The notes under the pieces were generated by a model, which worked only from the letters and a program-made list of their open reading frames with translations, ran no database searches and was not told where the DNA came from. Below are positions 20,096-29,037 of a stretch of DNA of 64,000 nucleotides, piece by piece. The translations under genes and the position numbers were made by a program. This DNA is from JAPPHA01 sp963662815 (lineage in GTDB: Bacteria > Pseudomonadota > Alphaproteobacteria > Rhodobacterales > Rhodobacteraceae). The DNA lies in NCBI GenBank assembly GCA_963662815.2, contig CAXXWA010000043.1, positions 1-64,000 on the forward strand, in the 5' to 3' direction. Every line of letters begins with the position of its first letter. Position 1 is the stretch's first letter.

Positions 20096-21143
20096 TCGGA
20101 TCCGAAGGTGCGGTCCGATTACCGTGGCCGAGTTCATGCAATTGTCTCTCATGCACCCCGAACTTGGCTACTACAGTTCCGGCATTCGAATCGGGAAGGA
20201 CGGCGACTTTGTGACGAGTCCGGAAATCAGCCAGATGTTCGGCGAACTTCTCGGCGTGGCGCTCGCTGCAGCGTGGATCGAGCAAGGGCGGTCGAGGGAT
20301 GCCTGTCTCGTGGAACCCGGACCGGGACGAGGATCGCTGATGGTCGATCTCTTGCGCGCGACGGCGTCCGTTCCGGGCTTCCACGATGCAGTCAGCGGAA
20401 ACCTCTTCCTCATCGAGGCGAATGCCAGTTTCAGGCGCATGCAGGGAGAACGCCTCGCCCGATACCGGCCGACCTGGATTGATTCCGTCGCCGACCTTCC
20501 GAAGATTCCGTTGTATCTCGTTGCAAACGAGTTCTTCGACTGCCTGCCCGTACGCGTGTTCATGCGAACGTACGGCGGATGGCAGGAACGTCTAGTCGCT
20601 GCAATGGGTAAGGAGCTCGAATTCGTCCTTGGCACCGTGACGGGGCGCGCGGAAATTCCGGATGAAACCAAAACGGCGGCATGCGAAATCGGTTCGATTG
20701 TCGAGACATCGCGCGCTTCCCGGTCGATGGCCGGGGACATCGGCAGGCACATCGGCCGATATGGAGGATGCGCATTCATCATCGACTACGGCGACCGAAA
20801 TGCGACCGGCGACACCTTGCAGGCAGTTCGGAACCACTCCCGGGCGCCGGTTCTCGATTGCCCAGGTCGGGATGACTTGACCGCGCACGTAGACTTCGGC
20901 GCTATTTCGGCGGCGGCGGGACGATACGCCAAGGTTACGGAGGTCGTGCCGCAGGGCGTGTTCCTGGAACGTCTCGGAATCACCGCCCGCGCCGCCGTCC
21001 TGGCCGAAGGCCTTACGGGCGCGGCGCTTGAGGCGCATGTTGCGGCATACCGGCGCCTGACTCATCCGGACGAAATGGGCAGTCTTTTCAAGGCAGTCGC
21101 CGTCGGGCCGGACAACGGCACCGCGATTCCCGGGTTCGCCTGA
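20067..21143 (+). CDS. SAM-dependent methyltransferase of the MidA/NDUFAF7 family
   Basis: 358 residues from a GTG at 20067, preceded by GAGAGAGG. A TTG at 20046 is also open. It overlaps the lgt 3' end by 29 bases. Motifs: GDFVTSPEISQMFGELLG and the SAM-binding VEPGPGRGSLMVDLLRA (about residues 75-92), with the C-terminal HVDFGAISAAA and VVPQGVFLERLGI. Mitochondrial NDUFAF7 dimethylates an arginine of a complex I subunit; a similar role in bacterial complex I assembly is inferred. Immediately followed by pgeF. Confidence 0.9.
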   Translation: MSTLKDIIIDRIRRCGPITVAEFMQLSLMHPELGYYSSGIRIGKDGDFVTSPEISQMFGELLGVALAAAWIEQGRSRDACLVEPGPGRGSLMVDLLRATASVPGFHDAVSGNLFLIEANASFRRMQGERLARYRPTWIDSVADLPKIPLYLVANEFFDCLPVRVFMRTYGGWQERLVAAMGKELEFVLGTVTGRAEIPDETKTAACEIGSIVETSRASRSMAGDIGRHIGRYGGCAFIIDYGDRNATGDTLQAVRNHSRAPVLDCPGRDDLTAHVDFGAISAAAGRYAKVTEVVPQGVFLERLGITARAAVLAEGLTGAALEAHVAAYRRLTHPDEMGSLFKAVAVGPDNGTAIPGFA

Positions 21144-21920
21144 ATGCGCGCCGACGCATTGACCTCCAGCCATCTCGGAAATGCGCGGCATGGATTCTTC
21201 ACCCGTCGCGGCGGCGTGTCTTCCGGCGTTTACGCCAGCCTGAACTGTGGACCGGGATCGGCAGACCTGCAAAGCCGCGTCACCGCGAACCGGTCCCTGG
21301 TTGCCGAGGCCATGTCGGTCGGACCCGGCAGTCTCGTGTCGCTGCATCAGGTCCATTCGGCGAGAGTCGTCGAAGTGAAATCCGCCCTCAAGGCACCTTG
21401 CAAGGCGGATGCCATCGTCAGCCGGACACCTGGGATTGCCATCGGAGTCCTTGCGGCCGACTGCGCGCCCATCCTGCTTTCTGCGAACGAGGGGAAGATC
21501 GTGGGAGCGGTCCACGCCGGTTGGAAGGGCGCGCTCGACGGCGTGATCGAAACTGCCGTCCGCGCCATGGAAAACCTTGGTGCCCGCGCCGATTCCATGG
21601 CCGCCGTCGTCGGCCCCTGCATCAGCCGCGATGCCTACGAGGTCGGACCCGAGTATCGGCAACGTTTCATCTACCACGCCGCCGAGAACTCGGAATTCTT
21701 CTCGCGCGGATCCGGCGACAAATATTTTTTCGACCTGCCGGCCTTCTGTCTCGCACGTCTTTTCTCCGCAGGCGTAAGTGCTTCAACCTGGATCGGACAC
21801 TGCACCTACTCGGACCCCGGGAAGTTCTTTTCCTACAGGAGATCGGTCCACGCCAACGAGCCGGACTACGGTCGTCAGATTTCCGCAATCGCAGCCAACC
21901 GATGGCTTCAGGATGGCTGA
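21144..21920 (+). CDS. pgeF: Peptidoglycan editing factor PgeF / LACC1-like multicopper fold protein
   Basis: 258 residues, starting on the base after the upstream stop. YfiH/LACC1 family: FFTRRGGVSSGVYASLN at the N-terminus and the metal/active-site residues in LHQVHSARV (His), GVLAADCAPI (Cys) and VHAGWKGAL (His). Homologues act as purine nucleoside phosphorylase/adenosine deaminase-type enzymes, and E. coli PgeF prevents misincorporation of L-Ser into muropeptides. Co-directional with lgt and midA, so probably the end of that operon. Confidence 0.92.
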   Translation: MRADALTSSHLGNARHGFFTRRGGVSSGVYASLNCGPGSADLQSRVTANRSLVAEAMSVGPGSLVSLHQVHSARVVEVKSALKAPCKADAIVSRTPGIAIGVLAADCAPILLSANEGKIVGAVHAGWKGALDGVIETAVRAMENLGARADSMAAVVGPCISRDAYEVGPEYRQRFIYHAAENSEFFSRGSGDKYFFDLPAFCLARLFSAGVSASTWIGHCTYSDPGKFFSYRRSVHANEPDYGRQISAIAANRWLQDG

Positions 21921-22632
21921 AGTGCGACGAATCATGCAGACTGCGGCCTGGCGTCACAGATGAGATCCTCCGGTTCGCAAGGATCGAATTGCGCGTTCGC
22001 CCCTCGCCTGCCACGCCCTTGAACCCGACGGCTTCGCAACCTGCAGCCCTGCAGGGTCGGCACCGGAAAAGGCAAGGGCATGGGCGGTGCGGAAGTTGGC
22101 GCAAGAAAGGCGGAGCACCCAACGGGTGCAGCCGTCCAATTGCTCAGAAACTGAGCAGCGCGAGGCGTCATGGACAGCGCTTTGCCCCCGTTGTCGTGCC
22201 AGCCGAAGAGATGGAACCGGTTGTCCTTTCAGGGACCGTGCTCTCAGACGAAAGCCCGGGAAACGACAGAATGCGCATATGACCCGATTACCGCCCCACG
22301 ACATGCACTGAGCGCATGTCTGACACATTCCAAGCTGGCAGAACCGCGCAGAATTGCGTAGTAATCCGCTCGGTCCCTCGCCGAATTTCCGCCGGAATTC
22401 GATCACCTAGCCATGTGTTTCACGCCACGGAAGGCGACGTGCGCTTTGAACCGATTTCGGCAGCTTTCGCGGTTGATCGTTGCACCGTATTTTCGAGTCC
22501 GGAACGCAAACGGGCTTGATCCGTTCTGAAACCGACCACCAGCCGTGTACTGTCGGCCTCCCTCGTGCCGTTGAGCGTACTTGAGCCCGATGATTCATGC
22601 TGATTGCGGCTCAAGGGGCCATTTGTTGACGG
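21921..22632. other. Gap between pgeF and the IS30 left end, no gene recognised
   Basis: About 710 bases with short open frames only, none family-like. At 22611-22636 an imperfect hairpin (GGGGCC...GGCCCC) adjoins the IS30 left end. Probably decayed DNA on the flank of the mobile element. Confidence 0.45.
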
Positions 22633-22662
22633 CCCCACTTCCACTCCGAAGTGCAACACCGG
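22633..22662 (+). repeat. IS30 left terminal inverted repeat
   Basis: Contains CACTCCGAAGTGCAACACC; the complement matches the right end at 23989-24018 in 24 of 30 positions. Lies 275 bases beyond the transposase stop. Confidence 0.7.
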
Positions 22663-22937
22663 CCACTTCCGCTGCGAGCGCGCAGCCCGGGTGCCGAAGA
22701 TGGCCCTGTGATGGCGAATCCAGGCCCCGGGACGCCGGAGATCCGGGCCCGAGGCGGCTGAAGTCCCGTCGAAACGCAGCGTAGCCGCGCTCTCCGGACG
22801 GTGCAAGCCGCGCCCAGGGGGCGGCGGCGGCCCGCCGGGCGAAGGGAGGGCGGAGCCCGACCGAGGTCGGCGGGCCGCAGACGCCCCTTTCTCTCCCCGG
22901 ACCGGTCCCTCCGCAGGACGGTCCGGGACGGCTCCGG

Positions 22938-23898
22938 TCAGGGAGGCCGCGCCTTCCGGAACGCCTCGGCCGGGGTCGTGCAGCCGAGCGCCTTCCTCGG
23001 ACGCGCGTTCAGCCGGTCCTGGACGGCCTTCACCTCCGCGTCGGTGATCTGCTGGAAGTCCGTGTCCTTGGAAAAATACCCCCGCACCAGGCCGTTCGTG
23101 TGCTCGTTCAGGCCCCGCTCCCAGGAATGGTACGGCGTGGCGAAGAAGAACCCGGCCCCGAGCGCCCGCGCCACCCAGGCGTGCCCCGCGAACTCCTTGC
23201 CGTTGTCCGCGGTGATCGTGTGGACCAGGGCGGCGAGCGGCAGCAGCATCTCGAGCAGCGCGGCGCCCACCGCGGCCGGCGTCCTCCGCCCAACCCTCTG
23301 AAGAAGCGTGTATTTCGACGCCCGGTCCACCAGCGACACCAGCGCGCCGCTGTGGCCCTTGCCGATGATCGTGTCCGCCTCCCGGCCGCCGATCCGCTCC
23401 TTCGCCTCCACGATCTCCGGGCGCTCGGAGATGTCCGTGCGGTCCGGGATGCGGCCCCGGCCCGAGTGGCGCCCGCCCTTCCAGTTCGGCTTCTTCCCGC
23501 GGCGCCGCAGGAAAAGGAAGAGCCGGCCCCCGGCCTTCCGGTCGGCGCGGACGTGCTGGCAGATCCATTCCCGGCCCGCCATGGGGATGCCCTCCTTGCG
23601 GAAGCGGCCGGCGGTCCGGTCCGGGCTCCAGCCCTCCGCAAGCCTGTCCTCCGCCGTCCGCCACCGCTCCGGCGTCATCTTCCCGGCAACGGACAAGGCG
23701 GCGCCGCGCCGAGGCCTTGCACTGCGCCTGCCCGTGCCTGTATCCGCGCCCGCCGCCGTTGCGCCGGATCTCGCGCCAGACAGTCGTCCGGTCCCGGCCC
23801 AGCTGCCGGGCAATGGCCAAATCGGACAGCCCGCTTTTCCTCGGCGCGCATGTCCGGCATCGTTCGCCACAGGTCAGGTGGTGGTAGCCGCTCGGCAT
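22938..23898 (-). pseudogene. IS30-family transposase (frameshifted)
   Basis: The N-terminal helix-turn-helix part (MPSGYHHLTCGER, SDLAIARQLGRDRTTVWREI, RRNGGGRGYRHGQAQ) reads from 23898. The catalytic part reads in another frame from about 23705 (KMTPERWRTAEDRLAEGWSP onward) to 22938. The catalytic DDE residues are intact in READTIIGKGHSG, ITADNGKEF and NEHTNGLVRGYF. The break lies in a GGCGCGGCGCCGCC run near 23690-23715 and amounts to one base. A programmed shift is not usual for IS30, so this is read as an inactivating lesion or sequencing error. Confidence 0.85.
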
Positions 23899-23988
23899 GA
23901 CAGCCTCCATGCTTCTACACAGGGACTGTCGCCGCCATCTGGCCGATTTGCAACATCCTGCGCCGACGGACGCAGGCCGCCGCCACCT

Positions 23989-24018
23989 CTGGTGTTGCGC
24001 TTCAGAGTGGCACGGGGG
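23989..24018 (+). repeat. IS30 right terminal inverted repeat
   Basis: Contains GGTGTTGCGCTTCAGAGTGG. Inverted partner at 22633-22662; a third copy (27 of 30 positions) lies alone at 41024-41053. Confidence 0.7.
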
Positions 24019-24215
24019 ACAAAATAATTCGAGCAGCGCTGGCGCTTTTCTACATCGGGTTTGTCGAGCGCGGCCCTATGGCCGGTGCGAGGACGTGGAA
24101 GTCGTTTGACTGGTCGGCGATGAAAAGGCTTCACGAGAAGGGGTTGATCTCCGATCCGGCAAGCAAGGCGAAGTCGGTTGTCCTGACAGACACGGGCCTG
24201 CGCCAAGGCGAACCG
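24019..24215 (+). pseudogene. DUF6429 protein, 5' end lost at the IS30 junction
   Basis: The frame reads from the IS30 right end: DKIIRAALALFYIGFVERG, then RTWKSFDWSAMKRLHEKG, then LISDPASKAKSVVLTDTGLR. This matches the DUF6429 family (about 75 residues) along nearly its whole length, but the first few codons are replaced by the IS end. The frame then runs on without similarity to a stop at 24377. The family's function is unknown to me. Confidence 0.65.
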
Positions 24216-24480
24216 GTATCGACCAAGCCGCAGCACCGTTTGAGTGTGACTCTTCCGGCCGCCAGTCTCGGGCTGAGGGAGTCTGGTCAGCAGACTGGAC
24301 TCCTCGATCCCGGGCGGGCGGAGCCATCCCGCGTCACCGGAATCCCGATGCCGGCCGGAGCCCGCCCTGAATGCTGACAAGCACGGTCTTCGCAAATTAC
24401 TCGCGCCGTCAGACTCGCGACATGCGTTATGGTCCGCGCGCGCAGCGGCCCTTGCACGGGGCAACCCGCCGCGATGCGGC

Positions 24481-24978
24481 CTACGCTCCTTCCATGCGCG
24501 ACTCGACAACTTCGAAAGGAATGTCGGGCTCGTTCTTTGCCCGCCTGATCACTAGGGAGGTCTTAACCAGCGAGACATTCTCGGCAGCGGTCAATTCCCC
24601 GATCAGGAACTCCTGAAATGTCACGAGATCCGGAGATACGCACTTCAGCAGGAAGTCCACTTCACCGGTCAGCATGTGGCACTCGCGAACGAGCGGCCAA
24701 CTGCAGCAGAGTTTCTCGAATGTCGCCAGATCCCTGGCGGCTTGCGAGTGCAGCCCGACCATGGCAAAGACCTCGACTTCGAACCCGAGTTCCCGCGTTC
24801 CGAGCTCAGCATGGTATCCGCGAATGAATCCCGATTTCTCGAGAGCGCGCACACGGCGAAGGCACGGCGGCGCGGATATTCCGACACGTCGGGCGAGCTT
24901 GACATTCGTCATGCGGCCATTGTCCTGGAGTTCGGAAAGTATTCTCCGGTCGATACTGTCAAGCTTTATGGTCGGCAT
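24481..24978 (-). CDS. Lrp/AsnC family transcriptional regulator
   Basis: 165 residues from the ATG at 24978, preceded by GGAGGGGG. N-terminal winged helix (LDSIDRRILSELQDNGRMTN, then VKLARRVGISAPPCLRRVRALEKSGFIRGY) and a C-terminal RAM effector domain. Lrp-type regulators respond to amino acids. The target is unknown. It faces away from trxB, a pairing seen in other alphaproteobacteria. Confidence 0.92.
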   Translation of the reverse strand: MPTIKLDSIDRRILSELQDNGRMTNVKLARRVGISAPPCLRRVRALEKSGFIRGYHAELGTRELGFEVEVFAMVGLHSQAARDLATFEKLCCSWPLVRECHMLTGEVDFLLKCVSPDLVTFQEFLIGELTAAENVSLVKTSLVIRRAKNEPDIPFEVVESRMEGA

Positions 24979-25665
24979 TCCCCCTCCGGCCCAAGACGCC
25001 ATCGGAAATCCTCGACCGCGCCATGTCATGCTATGGCGCCTTCTACACGATCAAGCAGGAAAAATCATGCCTTCCGGCTTCCGCCAGCAACTCGGTTCTC
25101 GCCATGGAGTTTTGGGCCGACTTCGGGAGAAGTCGTTCGCCCGCACCCGCTGGGCGAACCGGAGACTGATTCGATCCACATTCTGATCGGCCGCCTGGAT
25201 CGAACAGATGCCCCGGTTCAACAGGGCCAGGGCTTGTGTCACTTTCGTGGCGTTGCCGGCTGCGTTGACCAGAAGAACCGGACCCGCCAACGTTTGGGCG
25301 CGGACATTGCAGGAGAGCCCCAAGACGATCCAGAACCAGCAGCGCTCGCCGTCGAAATCGGAGACCCGTTTCGTCAGCCAACAGCTGCGGCCCTCCAGCC
25401 AATCGGAGATCCGACTTTACGGCATCGGGGCCTTGTCGGCGTGGCGGACGTTAGCGAACTTGCCCTGGTCGCTGTTCTGACGGCCAGGCAACCGGTTCGA
25501 GGCGACACGAATCCTTTTGTTCCGCTCGAGGTGCCGCCCCGTGCCGGCAAACACGAAATGCCCACTCGTCCATAGGCAGACCGTCCGGCTTTGTTTATAA
25601 GCCCTGAACTTTCCCCCGCCCGATTCCGGATCATTTCGGGGCAGGTCAAACCGGGAGATCAAGCC
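24979..25665. other. Gap between the Lrp gene and trxB, no confident gene
   Basis: About 690 bases. A minus-strand frame ending at 25051 has a hydrophobic stretch (RCWFWIVLGLSCNVRAQ), but no plausible start codon and no family match, so it was not called. A possible -10 (TATAAG, 25596-25601) lies about 65 bases before trxB without a clear -35. Confidence 0.4.
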
Positions 25666-26616
25666 ATGTCATTCGAGCGGCCCGTGCACGCGCGCCTTCT
25701 GATCATCGGTTCCGGACCCGCAGGGTATTCTGCAGCCATCTACGGTGCTCGCGCCATGCTGCATCCCTTGCTCATTCAGGGGCTGGAACCAGGCGGACAG
25801 TTGACGACAACCACCGAGGTCGAGAACTGGCCGGGCGACACGGAAGTCCAGGGGCCGGATCTCATGATTCGCATGCAAGAGCATGCGACAGCGATGGGCG
25901 CGAGCATCGTGCACGACATCGTTGTCCGTTTGGATTTGTCCGAAAGTCCCTTCATTGCCGTCTGCGACAGCGGAACGGTTTACTCGGCAGATTCCGTCAT
26001 CCTTGCAACTGGCGCCCGCGCGAAGTGGCTCGGACTGGAAAGCGAAACCCGGTTCCGGGGATTTGGCGTATCGGCGTGCGCGACATGCGACGGCTTCTTC
26101 TTCCGGAACGAGGAAATCATTGTCGTCGGCGGCGGCAACACGGCAGTGGAAGAAGCCCTCTTTCTCACCCGGTTCGCGTCGAAAGTCACGCTTGTCCACC
26201 GGCGGGACGAGCTGCGTGCCGAGAAGATTCTGCAGGAACGGCTGTTTTCGAACCCGAAAATCGAACCGCTCTGGTCTCATGTCCTCGATTCCATAGAGGG
26301 CGATGATGAACCACTTTCAGTCACCGGCGTCACGGTTCGCCACGTCGTGACCGGCGCGATCCGGAAGATACCGTGCAAGGGCGTATTCATCGCCATTGGC
26401 CACGCACCAGCAAATGATCTCATCCTCGGTCAACTCGAGACCCACATGGGCGGTTATGTCGTCACGAAGCCGGGAACGACGGCCACTTCCGTTCCCGGGA
26501 TCTTCGCCGCCGGAGACATTGCCGACCACAGTTACCGGCAGGCAGTGACGGCGGCGGGCATGGGTTGCATGGCAGCGCTAGATGCAGAACGATTTCTGAC
26601 GGAGTCTGCAGCCTGA
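25666..26616 (+). CDS. trxB: Thioredoxin reductase (NADPH)
   Basis: Reduces thioredoxin with NADPH through FAD and an active-site disulfide. The 316-residue protein has the FAD motif LLIIGSGPAGYSAAIYGARA, GGQLTTTTEVENWPG, the redox pair CATCDGFFF (about residues 137-145), the NADPH motif VVGGGNTAVEEALFL, and the C-terminal FAAGDIADHSYRQAVTAAG. The ATG at 25666 follows GGGAGATC and fits the family start; an upstream ATG would add 25 unrelated residues. Confidence 0.96.
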   Translation: MSFERPVHARLLIIGSGPAGYSAAIYGARAMLHPLLIQGLEPGGQLTTTTEVENWPGDTEVQGPDLMIRMQEHATAMGASIVHDIVVRLDLSESPFIAVCDSGTVYSADSVILATGARAKWLGLESETRFRGFGVSACATCDGFFFRNEEIIVVGGGNTAVEEALFLTRFASKVTLVHRRDELRAEKILQERLFSNPKIEPLWSHVLDSIEGDDEPLSVTGVTVRHVVTGAIRKIPCKGVFIAIGHAPANDLILGQLETHMGGYVVTKPGTTATSVPGIFAAGDIADHSYRQAVTAAGMGCMAALDAERFLTESAA

Positions 26617-26817
26617 ACGGACACAAGGGGTCGAATCACGCGATGGAACCCTGCAAACTGCGATCGAGACACGAAAGTTTGGAGAATCGAGCCAATTCCG
26701 GGCTGGAGCAACAGGCGTCACGGGCGGCGAACCGCAACCAGGACTCGACAGCAGCCGCAGACGCGGACACCGGAATGCTTCGACTTGAAATAGGGAAACA
26801 GCAGGGAAACGTAAGGC

Positions 26818-27537
26818 ATGGCAGCCGGCACCCGCGCGAAGGCGCTGATCTTTGATGTCTTCGGAACCCTGGTCGACTACCGCACGTCGATCGCCCGCGA
26901 GATCGGAGCGGCATTCAGAGACCACCGGATTTCGCACGATCCGCTTGCGATTTCGGATGCCTGGAGGGCGGAATACGAACCGTCCATGTTCCGGATTCGC
27001 GACGGAAACCGAACATACGTCGCTCTGGATGTCCTGCATCGCGAGAATCTGGAGACGGTGCTGAACCGCTTCGAGTTGAACGGGATTCTAGGCCCACCCG
27101 AAGTTTCGGCGCTCGCAAGGGCATGGGAGCGTCTGTTTCCCTGGCCAGACACCGTGAACAGCCTCCGGCTCCTGAAGCAGCGCGCGATAGTCGCACCCTG
27201 CTCCAACGGGTCAATCGCGCTCATGGCCCGACTCTCACGGTTCGCCGGATTACCCTGGGACTGTATTCTCGGGGCCGATCTCGCGATGGACTACAAGCCG
27301 AGTCCGGCGGTTTATCTCGCCTCCTGCAGAGCCCTTCGGCTCGACCCGGGCGAAGTCATGATGGTTGCCGCCCACAACGACGACCTGGAGGCTGCGGCTT
27401 CGTGCGGACTCCAGACAGGATTCTTTCCGCGCCCAACAGAACATGGAACCGGACAGTCGTCCGACCTCGACGCCACCGGGGACTGGACTGTCATTGCCCG
27501 GGACATGACGGACTTCGCATCGCGCCTCCGCCAGTAA
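26818..27537 (+). CDS. Haloacid dehalogenase type II (HAD superfamily)
   Basis: 239 residues. HAD motif I is LIFDVFGTLVDYR with the nucleophilic Asp. Motif II is PCSNGS, the Lys motif is MDYKPSPAVY, and motif III is VAAHNDDLEAAASCGLQTGF. This pattern is that of (S)-2-haloacid dehalogenases, which hydrolyse short 2-halo acids to hydroxy acids. The natural substrate cannot be told from sequence. Stands alone, 200 bases after trxB. Confidence 0.88.
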   Translation: MAAGTRAKALIFDVFGTLVDYRTSIAREIGAAFRDHRISHDPLAISDAWRAEYEPSMFRIRDGNRTYVALDVLHRENLETVLNRFELNGILGPPEVSALARAWERLFPWPDTVNSLRLLKQRAIVAPCSNGSIALMARLSRFAGLPWDCILGADLAMDYKPSPAVYLASCRALRLDPGEVMMVAAHNDDLEAAASCGLQTGFFPRPTEHGTGQSSDLDATGDWTVIARDMTDFASRLRQ

Positions 27538-27722
27538 CGGCGCCGCGACTCCCGGTCTTCCCTCCCCGGCTCGCGCCTGATTCGCGCTACGAATTTCAAC
27601 GCTGCCGGCGATCTCCGCCTGTCCCGCCGGTCGTCGGCCAGTTCGCGAACTTCGATGTCCAACGCCCGGTTGTTCGAGCCTTGCAAGTCCACCCTGTCCA
27701 CGCGGCAAAACCGGGAATCGGC

Positions 27723-27950
27723 TCAGTGGACGCTGACCGGGTTGAATGCGTTTCGCCTGGCCAGCGAGAAGGCAGCCTCCCGACTTCTCGCGAGGGCGAA
27801 ACCGTCCCCTTCCTCGCTCGTCAACATGTAGAGCGCTTCATAACGCCGGTTCATCCGCTGGAGTTCTTCCGGCAAGTCCTTGACCTTGACTTTTCGGATG
27901 CAAGCGACCCTGGTCTCGTCGGTGCAAGATTTTTCGGACGCGCTGTTCAT
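27723..27950 (-). CDS. DUF1150 family protein
   Basis: 75 residues; central part IRKVKVKDLPEELQ and YALYML-like EALYMLTSEEGDGFALARSR. DUF1150 proteins are small alphaproteobacterial proteins encoded directly after a small heat-shock gene. Here the start overlaps the hsp20 stop (ATGA), which implies coupled expression under heat stress. Molecular role unknown. Confidence 0.85.
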   Translation of the reverse strand: MNSASEKSCTDETRVACIRKVKVKDLPEELQRMNRRYEALYMLTSEEGDGFALARSREAAFSLARRNAFNPVSVH

Positions 27951-28384
27951 GACCGAATCCTCCGTTCTGCGCCGCCGGACGCGATATTGATTTTCTGCGC
28001 CGCAGAGTCTGCCGAATGCAGCTTGAGTTCAATGTCCATAAGCCCACGCAAGAGTCGCGCCGAGGTGACCTCGACTCCGTCCATGAGCGGGAAACTCTTT
28101 CGGAACTGCCGCTGCGCAATGCCCTTGTGAAGGAAGACCTTGTTGTCGTCCCTTCCCTTCCTGCTGCCTCTGACCACAAGCTGGTTGCGTTCCTGGTGAA
28201 CCGACAGGTCATCTTCTCCGAATCCCGCAACGGCAAGAGTTACCCGATAGGTGTCCTCGCCAGTTTGCAAGATGTTGAAGGGCGGGAAACCATCGCTTCC
28301 GGTTTTGTCCGCATGCTTGAGAAACTGTTCAAGATGCTCGAACCCCACAAGCAGCGGATTCATCTCGAAGCTGAACTTGTTCAT
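27947..28384 (-). CDS. Small heat-shock protein (Hsp20/IbpA type)
   Basis: Cytoplasmic holding chaperone of 145 residues. The N-terminal VGFEHLEQFLKHAD and PPFNILQTGEDTYRVTLAVAGF, followed by an alpha-crystallin domain (FGEDDLSVHQERNQLVVRG) and FLHKGIAQRQFRKSFPL, are typical of alphaproteobacterial Hsp20. It probably forms an operon with the overlapping DUF1150 gene. A sigma-32-like promoter and a short leader hairpin lie upstream. Confidence 0.93.
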   Translation of the reverse strand: MNKFSFEMNPLLVGFEHLEQFLKHADKTGSDGFPPFNILQTGEDTYRVTLAVAGFGEDDLSVHQERNQLVVRGSRKGRDDNKVFLHKGIAQRQFRKSFPLMDGVEVTSARLLRGLMDIELKLHSADSAAQKINIASGGAERRIRS

Positions 28385-28791
28385 CTCTCACCGGGAAGAA
28401 ATGGCTGCAATTCGGGCGAATTGTCTCTCGCCCTTTTCGTATATGGGTGCGCTGATGCGCCAACGCAAGTGCGCTCGATTCCGCAAGCAGGGCAAGTTCG
28501 ACGGCTGTCTCCGTTCGTTTCCGGCTTCTCCGGGCGATTCTAGAATGCCGGATGGCAACTGCTCGCTCCCTGTTCAGCCATTGACTGCAAGGGTTCGTCC
28601 CCGCTGTCGACCGCAGGTTCTCCCGGCCCGTGCCGAGCTTGCGTCGGGCGTCCGGAATTCTCCGGACACGGCAACGCCGCGCTGCTGTCGCCGGGGCCGG
28701 GAAGCAGTCACGAACCTGTCTTTATCGTTTGCGCTCACTTGGGAATTCGATAAAAATGATCGCGAGCACACAACTCTCATGCCGACGGATC
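28385..28791. other. Regulatory region between divergent hsp20 and ydcH-like genes
   Basis: About 400 bases. On the minus strand the hsp20 leader can form a 7-bp hairpin (GGGCGAG...TTCGCCC, 28413-28432) close to the start codon. Such 5' structures act as RNA thermometers in some alphaproteobacterial hsp20 genes; whether this one does is speculation. No gene was recognised in the rest. Confidence 0.4.
28440..28469 (-). promoter_or_regulatory. RpoH (sigma-32)-like promoter for hsp20
   Basis: On the minus strand CTTGCGT (28463-28469) and CCCATATA (28440-28447) are separated by 15 bases. They resemble the sigma-32 elements CTTGAAA and CCCCATnT. The leader to the hsp20 ATG is about 55 bases. Confidence 0.45.
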
Positions 28792-29010
28792 ATGACCAAA
28801 TCGCTGAATATGCCCCGTGAAGACATTCTGAAAGTAAAACTGGAAACCAAGAAGCGCGAACATCGGGACCTCGACGAAGCCATTGCCGCGCTGCACGAAA
28901 GCAAGCGGCCAGACATGTTGACGCTGCAACGCCTGAAGCGAAAGAAACTTGCTTTGAAAGACGAGATCCGACGCATCGAAAACGAAATCATGCCAGACAT
29001 CATTGCGTAA
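28792..29010 (+). CDS. YdcH/DUF465 family small protein
   Basis: 72 residues from the ATG at 28792; a later ATG at 28810 is possible. Helical and charged: LETKKREHRDLDEAIAALHE and LQRLKRKKLALKDEIRRIENE. This matches DUF465/YdcH, a two-helix family of unknown function that often precedes purE in alphaproteobacteria, as here with a 27-base gap. Confidence 0.85.
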   Translation: MTKSLNMPREDILKVKLETKKREHRDLDEAIAALHESKRPDMLTLQRLKRKKLALKDEIRRIENEIMPDIIA

Positions 29011-29037
29011 CAGGGGGTTGGCCCGCAACTGCCGGGC

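Larger units (their letters stand above)
22633..24018 (-). mobile_element. IS30-family insertion sequence, decayed
   Basis: A transposase gene of the IS30 family is bracketed by 30-bp imperfect inverted repeats (22633-22662 and 23989-24018, 24 of 30 positions identical after complementing). The element is about 1.39 kb. The transposase carries a frameshift, so it is probably immobile on its own. Its right end abuts a truncated DUF6429 gene. I cannot identify a target-site duplication with confidence. Confidence 0.75.

Noticed and set aside
25051..25323. Minus-strand frame with a signal-peptide-like stretch
   Set aside because: Only a TTG start in the middle of the hydrophobic part, a stop shortly upstream and no family match.
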